Shown one piece after another: positions 38,288-48,070 of a stretch of DNA of 64,000 nucleotides. This DNA comes from Lujinxingia vulgaris. GTDB taxonomy: Bacteria; Myxococcota_A; Bradymonadia; Bradymonadales; Bradymonadaceae. The notes beneath the pieces were generated by a model that saw only the letters and a program-made list of their open reading frames with translations, made no database searches and had not been told where the DNA came from. Every line of letters begins with the position of its first letter. Positions within the stretch are counted from its first letter, which is position 1. The DNA lies in NCBI RefSeq assembly GCF_007997005.1, contig NZ_VOSL01000147.1, positions 1-64,000 on the forward strand, in the 5' to 3' direction. The translations under genes were made by a program, and so were the position numbers.

Positions 38288-40498
38288 ATGATCAAGGTGC
38301 ACCTTTTCCGAAAGTCGACCCGAGGCCTGACTCTGGCGCTGAGCGTGCTTCTCCTCAGCGCGCCACTCGGCTGCAAGACCACCCGCAGCAGCACGACCCT
38401 GGAGCAGGAGCCGCCCATCGTGGCGAAGTCTCCCGAGGTGCAGGCGGAGTTCGACGACGCCGTCGCCCTCCTCAACGCCGGCGACTACGACCAGGCCGCC
38501 GAGCGACTTCGCCTCTTGCAGGCCGAAAACGCCGACGATCGCATCGCCCAGATGGCCGAACTCTACATCGCCCGCGCCCTCATCGGAGACATCGACGCGC
38601 GCTTCAAAGCGATGGAAGAGGGCCAGTGGCAGCAGCTCGCTCCCGAGGTCGAACGTCTCCTCGCACCTCTGGCCTCCTCCGCCACAGTGGATGAGCGCGT
38701 ACGCTTCGGCGCGGCCGCCTACCTGGCATTGAGCCAGGCCCTCAACGCCCAGCCGGCGCAGGTCGCCGAGACCTTACGCGCCTACCCGGGCCCCTCCATG
38801 AGCCCGGCCATCCTCGAAAAAGACCGCCCCTGGGTCTGGCCCCTGATCGCCGAGGGGCTCCAGCAGGCCCAGCGCCCCGCCGATGCGATCGAGGCCTGGG
38901 CGCGCACCTTTGAGGCCCTCAAGCCTCAACCCCGGGCTGATGCTCCCCTGGAGGCTGCGGACACCTCCTCCGACGCCGAAGCCGGCACCGACGAACCCTC
39001 CCTCGACGACGCCGGCGCCGCCCAGATTCAGACCTACGCCGGCGCTGATGAAGACGTGGCCTTCGGCGACGGCCAATCGCTCCTCCCCGCTCAGGTCATG
39101 GCCGTCTCCCGTGCCTTTGACGCCGCCGACACCTTGAATGATCGCCAGGCCGCCGAGCTCCTCAACGCCGAGCGCCCCTTCGTTCGTGCCCTGGCCACCT
39201 GGGCCTACGTCCGCCGCGAAGCCCGTCAGGGCATCGATGAGCGCGAGCAGGAAGCCCTCCTGGAGATCTTCAACGAGAACGCCCCGTACTTCCTGGAGAT
39301 GGGGGTCGCCAGTCGCGCCGCCGAGCTCTCCATGACCATCGCCTCCTTAAGCGAAGCGCGACGCCTGGTCGTCGGCGCGCTCCTTCCATTAAGCGGTCCC
39401 AACCGCGCGGTCGGCTACCGCGCCCTCTCGGGCATGCTCATCGCCCAGCAGTCCTTTCACGTCGCCGGTGAGCCCGCCGTCACACTCGTCATCGAAGACA
39501 GCGCCGCCGACCCCGCCGCCGCCCTCCAACGCCTGGTAGAGCAGGGCGCGCTCGCCATCGTCGGCCCCCTCGACGGCCGCATCGCCGCTGAACTTCGTCA
39601 ACCTGCCGCCGACGCCGCCATCCCCATGATCGCGCTCGCCCCCGAAGCCATCGACGGCGCCGCTCAGGACCGCACCTCGTTGCTCTTTCGCAACTTCCTC
39701 AGCGCCACCTCCGAAGCCCGCGCCATGGCCACGCTCTCCTTTGAGCAGCTCCACGACCGCCGCGCCGCCGTCGTCTTCCCCGACATGGGCTACGGCCGCG
39801 TGATGGCCCAGGCCTTCGCGCAGGAGTTCCGCGCCCGCGGCGGTCAGATCGTCGCCGAGGTCGCCTACGATCGCTCCAGCTCCAACTTCGTCGACACCGC
39901 AAAGGCCGTCGCCCGCGCCACCCCCGACGCCATCTTCATCCCGGACTCCGGAAGCAAGATCGCTCAGCTCAGCGCATTCATGGCCCAGGAGAACATCTGG
40001 GGCCACGCCCCCGACAAGCGCCCCTCACCCCGAGCCCAGCGCACCTACGTCCACTACCTGGGCACCAGCCTCTGGCAAGACCCCATCGTCACCCGTCAGG
40101 CCGCAAGCTACGTCGAAGGCGCGCTCATCCCGGCCTGGTACTCCCCGACCTTTGACGACGCCGACACCCGCCAGTTCAGCGCCGGTTTTGAAGCCGTCTA
40201 CGAGCGCGGCGCCGACTACTTTGAGGCCTTCGCCTACGACTCCGTCCAGCGCCTGCGCGAGCTGATGGTCGAGCGCGGCGTCGGTCGCTCCGAGACCCTC
40301 GCAAACTCCCTCCACGGCAACGAGTGGGCCGGCGGCGCCACCGGACGCTACCGCTTTGATGATCGCGGCGAGCCGGTGAGGGAGCTGCGTATGCTCCAGG
40401 TGGCGTCGGGGGAGTGGGCGGCCTATGAGCGCAGCATCATGACCCCCTTGCACCGTTCCACCGCCCCCGCTCCCGACGCCGACGGGAGCGCGCCGTGA
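38288..40498 (+). CDS. LpoA-like lipoprotein: TPR-like N-terminus and periplasmic binding domain
   Basis: 736 aa. Lipobox LGC (Cys29). Residues about 45-330 are helical and TPR-like (FDDAVALLNAGDYDQAAERL), with a disordered Asp/Ala-rich insert near 215-245. From about 355 a type I periplasmic-binding (Leu/Ile/Val receptor-like) domain starts: VVGALLPLSGPNRAVGYRAL, then AIVGPLDGRIAAEL and DAIFIPDSGSKIAQL. This architecture matches LpoA, the outer-membrane activator of PBP1A, and also amino-acid receptor proteins. With Tol-Pal next door a wall-synthesis role is plausible but unproven. Stop overlaps the next start (GTGA). Confidence 0.8.
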   Translation: MIKVHLFRKSTRGLTLALSVLLLSAPLGCKTTRSSTTLEQEPPIVAKSPEVQAEFDDAVALLNAGDYDQAAERLRLLQAENADDRIAQMAELYIARALIGDIDARFKAMEEGQWQQLAPEVERLLAPLASSATVDERVRFGAAAYLALSQALNAQPAQVAETLRAYPGPSMSPAILEKDRPWVWPLIAEGLQQAQRPADAIEAWARTFEALKPQPRADAPLEAADTSSDAEAGTDEPSLDDAGAAQIQTYAGADEDVAFGDGQSLLPAQVMAVSRAFDAADTLNDRQAAELLNAERPFVRALATWAYVRREARQGIDEREQEALLEIFNENAPYFLEMGVASRAAELSMTIASLSEARRLVVGALLPLSGPNRAVGYRALSGMLIAQQSFHVAGEPAVTLVIEDSAADPAAALQRLVEQGALAIVGPLDGRIAAELRQPAADAAIPMIALAPEAIDGAAQDRTSLLFRNFLSATSEARAMATLSFEQLHDRRAAVVFPDMGYGRVMAQAFAQEFRARGGQIVAEVAYDRSSSNFVDTAKAVARATPDAIFIPDSGSKIAQLSAFMAQENIWGHAPDKRPSPRAQRTYVHYLGTSLWQDPIVTRQAASYVEGALIPAWYSPTFDDADTRQFSAGFEAVYERGADYFEAFAYDSVQRLRELMVERGVGRSETLANSLHGNEWAGGATGRYRFDDRGEPVRELRMLQVASGEWAAYERSIMTPLHRSTAPAPDADGSAP

Positions 40499-41727
40499 CC
40501 TTTGCGCCATCCCGCGTCTCAAACCTCATCGTGGGGCTGGGCGTCGTGCTCCTGGCGCTCACGGTGCCTGCTGCTCCGCTGCACGCCCAGCCCGCTCCAG
40601 ATCGGGCGCAAGACACGGACGCCGCGCAAGACACCGACACCTCAACCGCCCCCGCCGACGCGATCGCGCCCGAAGCGCAACGTGGGGAGTCTCTGGAAGG
40701 GCGCACCCGCGACGAACTCGAAGATCAGGGCTTTGAGTTCGTCAGCACCGTCGAGCAGCGCCGCCGCGCACACGCCACCCTCCTGGCCGCAAGCGCTGGC
40801 GTGATCCTCCACGGGGTGGGGCACTGGCACCTCAAAGAGCCCTCCACCGCCTACTTCCTGGCCGGCGCCGAGCTCGTGGGCCTGACCACCATCGCCGGCG
40901 GCGCCGTCCTCAAACTTCGCCCCACGGGCAACGCCCAGATCGACCAGTTCAGCAATGAACTTCTCTTCCTTGGCATCGCCACGCTCTCCAGCTCCTGGCT
41001 CATCGACGTGCTCGGCACCGCCTTTCATGACGAGCTCGGCGTGCCCTCCTCAACGCGTCGCGATCATGGCCTCGGCCTGCATCTGGGCTACGAGTACATC
41101 CGCCCCGAGAACTTGAGCCTGCGCCACGTCGCTGCCGCCCAGGCCTACTGGCGCCGTCGCCACTATGACCTCGACCTGCGCGTCGCCCAGGAGCTGGGGT
41201 TGGGCATGTCCGACTACAAGCTGCGCGGCGTCTGGCGCCCCTGGGTGGCCACAGCCGCCCAGACCAGCGTGGGCGTCGCCTTGCAGGGCGGCCTGGTTCA
41301 GTATCGCCTTGATCTCCCCTACGAGCGCGCCCGCGTCGCGCTCAGCGCGATAGGCACCATCAACCTCGGCAGGCTCTTCGCCCACCTCGACCAGATGACG
41401 CTCACCGCCGAGGCCGGCTTCGCCCTGCGCTCCTTTCGTTTTGCCCCGGGCAGCGCCGGCGCCTCCGGCACCGAGGGCTGGCGCTGGGGAGGCTGGGGTG
41501 TCCCCCTCAAAGTGGAGCTCGGCCTCAACCTCACCGACGAGCTCCGCTTCCTGGCGGCCCTGGAGCGAGGGCAGGGCGACTGGATGCTCACCTCCAACTC
41601 CCGCATCGGCGTCCCGGTCTTTCATATCCTCTACCGCAGCGCCCGCCGCCTCGACCTGCGCTTCTTTGCCGCCTTCGGCGACGGCGTCAGCGCCGGCGCC
41701 GGCCTGGCCTTCTGGCTGGGGGAATAA
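40495..41727 (+). CDS. exported barrel-like protein, function unknown
   Basis: 410 aa, GTG start overlapping the previous stop by 4 bp. Signal peptide ends near PLHAQ (about residue 32), then a Thr/Asp/Ala-rich linker. Two hydrophobic helices (about 90-145) precede a region of alternating amphipathic strands (LHLGYEYIRPENLSL, LDLRVAQELGLGMSDY, and so on) ending FWLGE. That looks like an outer-membrane beta barrel with an N-terminal helical part. Not recognised. Coupled with the LpoA-like lipoprotein, so probably acts in the envelope. Confidence 0.65.
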   Translation: MTFAPSRVSNLIVGLGVVLLALTVPAAPLHAQPAPDRAQDTDAAQDTDTSTAPADAIAPEAQRGESLEGRTRDELEDQGFEFVSTVEQRRRAHATLLAASAGVILHGVGHWHLKEPSTAYFLAGAELVGLTTIAGGAVLKLRPTGNAQIDQFSNELLFLGIATLSSSWLIDVLGTAFHDELGVPSSTRRDHGLGLHLGYEYIRPENLSLRHVAAAQAYWRRRHYDLDLRVAQELGLGMSDYKLRGVWRPWVATAAQTSVGVALQGGLVQYRLDLPYERARVALSAIGTINLGRLFAHLDQMTLTAEAGFALRSFRFAPGSAGASGTEGWRWGGWGVPLKVELGLNLTDELRFLAALERGQGDWMLTSNSRIGVPVFHILYRSARRLDLRFFAAFGDGVSAGAGLAFWLGE

Positions 41728-41741
41728 AGCCCCGGGCTGAG

Positions 41742-41757
41742 CGCGCTTTCAAGCGCG
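41742..41757 (+). other. short hairpin before tolQ
   Basis: CGCGCT-TTCA-AGCGCG, followed by TTGCC rather than a T-tract, 15 bp after the barrel gene stop. It may mark a weak terminator or processing site ahead of the tol operon. I find no convincing promoter between it and tolQ. Confidence 0.35.
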
Positions 41758-41883
41758 TTGCCAGTGCTCCGGCGCTCGTGATACCCCGGTATGTCCTGTA
41801 GTTGGCACCCGCACCGTGTTGTCCTCGACTTCGTCGGGTGCCCCACCACTTCAGCAACCCCATCTGTTCGCGAGGAGCGCCGC

Positions 41884-42615
41884 ATGCTCGCAAACCTCCT
41901 GTCGTCGCCCCTTCTTGCCGAAGCCGCCGGCTCGCACATCAGCGTCATCGAGATCGTGATGGACGCCGACGCCGTCGTCACCGCCATCCTCATCTTGTTG
42001 GCCGTGCTCAGCGTCATCTCCTGGTACATCATCGGCTACAAGGCCCTCTACTTCCGCCGCGCCCAGTCCGAATCTCAGGACTTCATGGACGTCTTCTGGC
42101 AGTCCAAACGCCTCGACGCCATCTACCAGTCCTCCGAGGAGTTCCCCCGCGCCCCGGTGAGCCGCGTCTTCAAGGCCGGCTACATCGAGCTCTCCAAGCT
42201 CAAGGGCAGCAGCGAAGGCGCCGGCGCGGAGTCGATGCGCCAGCAGCTCGGAGATATTGAGAACGTCGAGCGCTCTCTGCGCCGCGCCTCCCGCACCGAG
42301 ATGACCGAGCTGGAGAAGCTCGTCCCCTTCCTCGCCACCGTGGGCTCAACCTCACCCTTCATCGGCCTCTTCGGCACGGTCTGGGGTATTATGGTCGCCT
42401 TTCTCAACATCAGCGCCTCCGGGGCCGCCGGCATCGACGTCGTCGGTCAACCCATCGCCGAGGCTCTCATCGTCACCGCCATGGGCCTCTTCGCGGCCAT
42501 TCCGGCCGTCGTCGCCTACAACTTGTTCGTTAACAAGATCAAAGTCTTAGGGGGCGAGATGGATAACTTCTCCTCGGACTTCCTCAACATCGTCAAGCGC
42601 CACTTCTTCAAGTAA
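41884..42615 (+). CDS. tolQ: TolQ proton-channel subunit
   Basis: 243 aa from the ATG at 41884 after GAGGAG. MotA/TolQ/ExbB family: three membrane helices (about residues 30-52, 135-157, 175-197), with PFLATVGSTSPFIGLFGTVWGI, the diagnostic block of helix 2, and IAEALIVTAMGLFAAIPAV in helix 3. With TolR it converts proton-motive force into work through TolA. In the Tol role it keeps the outer membrane invaginated at division. First of five tol-pal genes, 21 bp before tolR. Confidence 0.93.
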   Translation: MLANLLSSPLLAEAAGSHISVIEIVMDADAVVTAILILLAVLSVISWYIIGYKALYFRRAQSESQDFMDVFWQSKRLDAIYQSSEEFPRAPVSRVFKAGYIELSKLKGSSEGAGAESMRQQLGDIENVERSLRRASRTEMTELEKLVPFLATVGSTSPFIGLFGTVWGIMVAFLNISASGAAGIDVVGQPIAEALIVTAMGLFAAIPAVVAYNLFVNKIKVLGGEMDNFSSDFLNIVKRHFFK

Positions 42616-42636
42616 TCCGCGTCCCAGGGATAGCCC

Positions 42637-43139
<503 letters not shown>

Positions 43140-43140
<1 letters not shown>

Positions 43141-43991
43141 TGACGTCGAACCTGCCAAAACCAGCCCTGACGCAGCAGGGTGGGGGAGTGTTCGAGATGG
43201 GCGCGGGCATTGCGCTCACCCTGGCGCTCCACGGCGTCATCGCGCTCAGCGTCTGGTGGGCCTCCACACTCGCCCCCGAAGAGCCCCCACCCCTTGAGCT
43301 AGTCTTCGAGCGCGTCGAGCTCCTGGCGCTCGGCGAGGAGCGGGAGGAGGCCGCGCTGCCCCGGATGGCCAACCCGGAGCCGCCCCCGCCCGCACCTGAT
43401 GAGGCCGTCGTGGTCCCGGACCCCGAGCCCCAACCCGATGAGAATCAGGTCAACCTCCAGGCTCAGCGCCACGAAGAAGAGCAGGAGCGCCAGCGCCTGC
43501 AAGAACAAGAGGAGCGCCGCCGTGAGCAGGAAGAGCGCGAACGCCGTCGCAAAGCAGCGCTGAGCGCCCTGAGCAACCCCGACCGCCCCTACAACGACGA
43601 CGCCCCCGAGGGCAGCGCAGACGGCGTTGTCGGCGGCACCGTCTCCGATGCGGCCATGGCCAACATGATGGGCACCTACCAGGCGCGCCTGCTCCAGGAA
43701 CTCCTCCGTGCCTGGACCGTCCCCACCACCCTGGGCGACGCCGAGCTCGCTCAACTCGCCGGCAGCGTGCGCGTCTTTGTCCGCCTCTCCGAAGGCGGAA
43801 AGATCGTCAGCCACACCTTCCGCGCCCGCAGCGGAAACAAGCAGTTCGACGCCAGCATCGACCGCGCCATCCGCCAGTTTCATGTCCAGTACGGCGGCCG
43901 CACCCTGCCGCTCCCTGACAATGAAGATGTTCGACGCGAGGTGCTCCGTGAGGGGCTCTTGCTGACGCGGTGGGACTCCACCGCACGATGA
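43140..43991 (+). CDS. tolA: TolA-like protein with TonB C-terminal domain
   Basis: 283 aa from the ATG at 43140 (an in-frame GTG lies one codon earlier). N-terminal membrane helix (about residues 19-41), a Pro/Glu-rich stretch, a charged coiled coil (QERQRLQEQEERRREQEERE), then a TolA/TonB C-terminal domain (LRAWTVPTTLGDAELA, GSVRVFVRLSEGGKIVSHTF). It spans the periplasm to contact TolB and Pal. The coiled coil is much shorter than in E. coli. TonB versus TolA is decided here by the neighbours. Confidence 0.85.
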
Positions 43992-44007
43992 CCTCGACAA
44001 GGAATTG

Positions 44008-45393
44008 ATGATGCGACCTCTCGCGCCCACCCCTCGACACCGACGCCTCCGTCGGAGCGCCTCCGCCCTCATCGGGCTCTGCCTGGCCCTGACGCCTCTC
44101 TACGCCAGTGCCCAGGACGCACCTCCCTCCGGCGACACCGCCACCGAAGGCGACCTCTCCGGCATCGAAGTCGAGGTCAGCGGCTCCGCACGTCGAACCC
44201 TTCTGCCCGTCGCGGTGCCTGACACCCAGGCGCTGGCCGGCGCCGACGGCGCCATCGCCGACCAGGTGGAGCAGACTCTGCGCCGCAACCTCGACCTCGC
44301 CGGCTACTTCCGCGTGCTCCCCGTCGACAGCTTTTTCTTCGACACACACAACGAGGGGCTTGCCGCCGCCGACATTAACTTCCCCAACTGGATGAACGTC
44401 GGCGCCCAGGGCCTCGTCAAGAGCTCGGTGCGCGCCGAAGGCGATCAGATCGCCCTCGATCTGCGCCTCTTCTCCGTCGACCAGGGCCGTCAGATCTCCC
44501 TGAACTGGTCGGCCAGCACGCTCAGCCCCGACGACGTGCGAAAGGAAGTCAACGCCTTCATCAATGCGGTCATTGAGCATTACACAGGCCAGCCCGGCTT
44601 CTTCGGATCGCGCATCGCGTACTCCCAGCGCACCCGCTCCGGTGCCAAGCACATCTACGTGATGAACATTGATGGCAGCGGTGTGCAACGCATCACCCGC
44701 AACAACGCCATCAACCTGCTCCCCTCCTTCGGGCCCGGTGGATCGATCTATTTCACGAGCTACCAGGACCAGAACCCCGACCTCTGGGTCTGGCGAGGCG
44801 GCAGCGTCTCCAAGCTCTCCAGCCGCAGCGGTCAGAATAGCGGCGCGGCCTTCTGCGGCGGGAAACTCGCTGTGACCCTCTCGCTGGGCGGCGACAACAC
44901 CGACGTCTACCTCATCAGCCCCGAAGACGGCTCGGTCGTGCAGCGCCTCACCGACCACTGGGCCATCGACGTCTCCCCGACCTGGAGTCCGGACTGCAGC
45001 CGAATCGCCTTCGTCTCCGGACGCTCCGGCGGCGCCCACATCTACGTCATGAACGCCGACGGTACCGAGCAACGTCGCCTCACCTTCCAGGGCACCTACA
45101 ACACCACCCCGGAGTGGTCCCCCCGCGGCGATCGCATCGTCTTTAGCGGCCGGGACGAACGCAATCACTACGACATCTTCACCGTCGATATGCAGGGCAA
45201 TATCGAACGCCTTACCCAGGACCAGGGTAATAACTTCGAGCCCAGCTACAGCCCCGACGGACGTTATCTCGTCTTTACCAGCGACCGCGGAGGGCAGGGC
45301 AAGCGCCTCTGGCTGATGAGCGCCGACGGGCTTTTCCAGAAACTGCTTACCGAAGAGGGTTCGAGCTACGAGGAGGCCGCATGGGAACGTTAA
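44008..45393 (+). CDS. tolB: TolB beta-propeller protein
   Basis: 461 aa. ATG chosen at 44008; another ATG follows at once. Signal peptide ends near YASAQ. The N-terminal TolB_N domain (residues about 50-180) binds TolA; then six propeller blades with repeats such as KHIYVMNIDGSGVQRIT, AHIYVMNADGTEQRRLTF and NHYDIFTVDMQGNIERLT. TolB is periplasmic and switches between Pal and TolA. Its 3' end overlaps the pal start by 13 bp. Confidence 0.95.
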   Translation: MMRPLAPTPRHRRLRRSASALIGLCLALTPLYASAQDAPPSGDTATEGDLSGIEVEVSGSARRTLLPVAVPDTQALAGADGAIADQVEQTLRRNLDLAGYFRVLPVDSFFFDTHNEGLAAADINFPNWMNVGAQGLVKSSVRAEGDQIALDLRLFSVDQGRQISLNWSASTLSPDDVRKEVNAFINAVIEHYTGQPGFFGSRIAYSQRTRSGAKHIYVMNIDGSGVQRITRNNAINLLPSFGPGGSIYFTSYQDQNPDLWVWRGGSVSKLSSRSGQNSGAAFCGGKLAVTLSLGGDNTDVYLISPEDGSVVQRLTDHWAIDVSPTWSPDCSRIAFVSGRSGGAHIYVMNADGTEQRRLTFQGTYNTTPEWSPRGDRIVFSGRDERNHYDIFTVDMQGNIERLTQDQGNNFEPSYSPDGRYLVFTSDRGGQGKRLWLMSADGLFQKLLTEEGSSYEEAAWER

Positions 45394-46112
45394 ACAAGTA
45401 CCGCTTGAGCACCTGGTTTAAGACCCCGATGCTCGTGGCGTTGGCCATACTGCTCAGCGCCTGCCCCAAACCTCCCCAGGAGGCCCTCGACGCCGCCGAG
45501 GCCGCCGTGCTGGCCGCCGAAGGTCGCAAAGACTGCGCCGGCGAGAAGTTCGCGGCGGCGGAGGCCTTGCTGGAAGAGGCTCGTGCGCATGTGCAGGCCG
45601 AAGAGTACGAGGCCGCCGAACGCAAGGCCCGCGCCGCCGAACGTCTCGCCCGCGAGGCGCAGCAGCAGGCCGATGAGACCTGGGAAGACTGCCAGCGTCG
45701 CCTGGAAGCCGCCCGTCGCGCCGCCGAAGGCACAGGCCAACCTCAGACCACCGAAACCGAGCCGCAGGAGCCGCAGGAAGAGCTCAAGCTCACCACGGTG
45801 CACTTCCCCTACAACAGTGCCGAGATCTCCGAGACGTCGCGCCAGGCTCTGGAGACCAACCTGCGCTGGCTTCGTCAAAACCCCGACGCCACCATCCTGC
45901 TCGAAGGCCACACCGACGAGCGCGGCACCTCGGAGTTCAACGTCGCGCTCGGAGAGCGCCGCGCCCGCTTCGTGCGCGACTTTCTCGTGCAGCGCGGCAT
46001 CAAGGCCGACCGACTCTCCACCCTCTCCTACGGGGAAGAGAAGCCCGTGGCCTTCGGTCAGTCCGAAGATGACTTCGCTCGCAACCGCCGCGTGGAGTTT
46101 TTGCCCCGATGA
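45381..46112 (+). CDS. pal: peptidoglycan-associated lipoprotein Pal
   Basis: 243 aa. Lipobox LSAC (Cys28). Residues about 35-115 are an Ala/Glu-rich coiled coil, longer than in E. coli Pal. The OmpA-like domain (about 135-240) contains HFPYNSAEISE, LEGHTDERGTSEFNVALGERRA with the diaminopimelate-binding Asp/Arg, and SYGEEKPVAFG. It links outer membrane and wall. Starts inside the end of tolB and overlaps the next gene by 4 bp. Confidence 0.95.
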   Translation: MGTLNKYRLSTWFKTPMLVALAILLSACPKPPQEALDAAEAAVLAAEGRKDCAGEKFAAAEALLEEARAHVQAEEYEAAERKARAAERLAREAQQQADETWEDCQRRLEAARRAAEGTGQPQTTETEPQEPQEELKLTTVHFPYNSAEISETSRQALETNLRWLRQNPDATILLEGHTDERGTSEFNVALGERRARFVRDFLVQRGIKADRLSTLSYGEEKPVAFGQSEDDFARNRRVEFLPR

Positions 46113-47020
46113 GCACCTCGGACTTCAACGCCATCGTCGATCAGCTCGAAGCGCTCCTGGGATGCCCCACCTTCATCGCGCTGGCCAGCTGGCAGGGGGA
46201 GTACGCCGTCGACCTCGACGAAGAGGCGGGCCACCGCCTTGTCGCTCAGCTCTTAAAGCGCTTTCGTCAGGCAAACGTCCAGCAGGCAGCCCTCATCATC
46301 GTCGCGCGCGGAGGCCACGTCGCCTTCGCCGAGACGCTGTTGCGCACGCTGCGCCACCTCGACGTGGAGCTCACCGTCGTCGTGCCCCACGAGGTCAGCG
46401 GCATGGCGAGCGTCCTGGCGATGGGTGCCGCGCAGATCACGCTGCATCCGGCCGCCGGGCTTGGCGCCTGCGACCGGGGCATGTGCGTCCTGGAGCGTGT
46501 GCCCTGGACGGCCAGCCTGCTTGACCATCTTCCCGACCTCACCGACACCTCGATCTTCGGAGAGCAGGCCCCCCAGACCTTGAGCGCCATCGCCAACCAG
46601 CAGCGCTACCGCGCCGAGGTCCGTCTGGGCCTTGCCCGTCAGGTGAGCGCGCGCCAGATCAGCCCGGAGCTTGTCGCCGCCACCTCTCGGGAGCGCCTGG
46701 GAGAGGAGGGCGTCGCAGACCTCGGCGCGCTCTCCCGCGCCGGCGCCCGCGTCCAGGTCGCCGCCCCCGAACTCGCTCGCCAGCTTGAGACGCTCCTCCG
46801 TTCCGCCCGCGACACCCACGGCCTCTTCGACACCCCTCGCGCTCGCTTTGAGCGCTCTACCGACTGGGCCGACGAAGTTGAGTTCGCCCCGGCCGAAGAC
46901 GTCGCCGGCGCGCTCCTGGCCAGCGCCTCGCTGCGCGACCTCTACCTGCTCGACACCGGAAGCCCCGATCCCGACTCCCCCCGCCTCCAGGGGCGCTGGG
47001 TGACGCCGTCCGGCACGTAA
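46109..47020 (+). CDS. SDH/ClpP-fold serine hydrolase-like protein
   Basis: 303 aa, cytoplasmic. Resembles the serine dehydrogenase proteinase (SDH_sah) family: AALIIVARGGHVAFAETLLRTL (normally HGxGG) then VVVPHEVSGMASVLAMGAAQITLHP, where the first Ser in VSGMAS would be the nucleophile, and GLGACDRG (normally LGPIDP). The rest is helical. The HGxGG loop reads RGGHV, so activity is uncertain. Translationally coupled to pal (ATGA), which is an unusual place for this family; it replaces the cpoB gene found there in many proteobacteria. Confidence 0.65.
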   Translation: MSTSDFNAIVDQLEALLGCPTFIALASWQGEYAVDLDEEAGHRLVAQLLKRFRQANVQQAALIIVARGGHVAFAETLLRTLRHLDVELTVVVPHEVSGMASVLAMGAAQITLHPAAGLGACDRGMCVLERVPWTASLLDHLPDLTDTSIFGEQAPQTLSAIANQQRYRAEVRLGLARQVSARQISPELVAATSRERLGEEGVADLGALSRAGARVQVAAPELARQLETLLRSARDTHGLFDTPRARFERSTDWADEVEFAPAEDVAGALLASASLRDLYLLDTGSPDPDSPRLQGRWVTPSGT

Positions 47021-47154
47021 CGTGCAAGGTTTCTCATAAGGCCTTCACCTTTTCGCTTGCGTATTCCCCTACAAACCCTTAAATTCCTTAACAAGCGGAT
47101 GCAACCTGCCTCGCCCTCTACGGGCAACCTCCTCACGAAAACTGAAGAATGCGC

Positions 47155-47183
47155 TTGCGGGTTGCACCGGTCTGCTCTACATA
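47155..47183 (+). promoter_or_regulatory. promoter of tRNA-Leu
   Basis: TTGCGG (47155-47160), 17 nt, TACATA (47178-47183), 34 nt before the tRNA. The 47021-47217 gap otherwise holds only this. Confidence 0.55.
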
Positions 47184-47217
47184 ACAGCGCACTTCGCCCG
47201 ACCCGGGCGCAAGACTC

Positions 47218-47301
47218 GCCGGAGTGGCGGAATCGGTAGACGCGGCGGATTCAAAATCCGTTGATCGAGAGATCGTGCGGGTTCAAGTCCCGCCTCCGGT
47301 A
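47218..47301 (+). tRNA. tRNA-Leu (anticodon CAA)
   Basis: 84 nt without an encoded CCA directly after the discriminator A. Acceptor GCCGGAG pairs with CTCCGGT; the anticodon stem GCGGA/TCCGT encloses TTCAAAA, so the anticodon is CAA (reads UUG). The variable arm (TGATCGAGAGATCG) is long, as in class II tRNAs, and the T arm is GCGGG-TTCAAGT-CCCGC. A36-A37-A38 makes it a potential substrate of i6A-type modification, relevant to the nearby miaE. Confidence 0.95.
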
Positions 47302-47306
47302 TCACC

Positions 47307-47346
47307 AAAAAAGCCCCTCAACGCCCGCGCGTTGAGGGGCTTTTTT
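47307..47346 (+). terminator. terminator of tRNA-Leu
   Basis: A 14-bp stem AAGCCCCTCAACGC / GCGTTGAGGGGCTT with a 4-nt loop, flanked by A-run and T-run; strong in both directions. Confidence 0.93.
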
Positions 47347-47415
47347 GATCCTCCCTTCAACGCCCGACCTGCCCCCCTGGCCATCTTCACTTTTTTTGAC
47401 CGGTGGGGCGGGGGC

Positions 47416-47444
47416 TTGCCTGCCTTCGCCGGCGGTGGTAAGAC
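47416..47444 (+). promoter_or_regulatory. candidate promoter of the small secreted protein gene
   Basis: TTGCCT (47416-47421), 17 nt, TAAGAC (47439-47444), about 50 nt before the start codon at 47496. Confidence 0.4.
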
Positions 47445-47495
47445 CCTGAGTACTGCTGGAAGCAACGCCAAACTTGTATGGTCAAGGAGAGAGTT

Positions 47496-47969
47496 ATGTC
47501 GCACGTGCGTGGCGCGCTGTTTTCGTTGGTAGCCCTGACAATCTTCATGGTTACTGCATCGGCCTCGGCCCAGGACTACAGCTTCCGAGATTGGAGCGAC
47601 GTCAGCTCGGTATGCCCCTCCTGCGACGCGGTCACCACCGACGTCCTGCAGCTGACCAGCGGGCAAGAGATCCAGGGCAACGTCGTGGCCATCAACGCCG
47701 ACTTCTACACCGTCGAGCGCTTCGGTGAGATCCGCACCGTGCCCGCCTCGCAGGTCAGCGCCGTGAACTGGAAAGACGGCTCTCAGCCCGCGGGCATCGA
47801 CGCCCTGGACCAGATCGTGCTCAACAACGGCCACGTGCTCACCGGCGAGCTGGTCGTCGAGAACGAGGCCCCCGCCTACATGCAGCTGCGCAGCGCCACC
47901 AACGACGCGACCTTCACCGTCTTCGCCACCCAGGCCGCGGCGGTCTACCGAGCTGGTCAGGTGCAATAA
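47496..47969 (+). CDS. small secreted protein with two tandem beta modules
   Basis: 157 aa from the ATG at 47496, preceded by GGAGAGAG. Signal peptide cleaved near SASAQ (about residue 26). A CPSC pair follows. Two similar modules of about 40 residues: VLQLTSGQEIQGNVVAIN...IRTVPASQVSAV and IVLNNGHVLTGELVVEN...TVFATQAAAVY, a pattern (hydrophobic, x-G-x-x-x-x-G) seen in small SH3-like secreted domains. Monocistronic, between terminators. Function unknown. Confidence 0.75.
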   Translation: MSHVRGALFSLVALTIFMVTASASAQDYSFRDWSDVSSVCPSCDAVTTDVLQLTSGQEIQGNVVAINADFYTVERFGEIRTVPASQVSAVNWKDGSQPAGIDALDQIVLNNGHVLTGELVVENEAPAYMQLRSATNDATFTVFATQAAAVYRAGQVQ

Positions 47970-48000
47970 GTTCTCGGGCGAACACGGCCCTCACGACACA

Positions 48001-48038
48001 AAAAAGGCCGCGCCCCTCTCGGAGGGGACGCGGCCTTT
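48001..48038. terminator. bidirectional terminator
   Basis: AAAGGCCGCG (48003-48012) and CGCGGCCTTT (48029-48038) enclose a second stem CCCCTC/GAGGGG. It separates the secreted-protein gene from convergent miaE. Confidence 0.85.
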
Positions 48039-48070
48039 GTCGTTCCGGGCCACCTGCGGCCACCACACTG

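Noticed and set aside
47224-47532. Open frame across the tRNA and terminator
   Set aside because: It is the tRNA-Leu gene read in frame; no protein.
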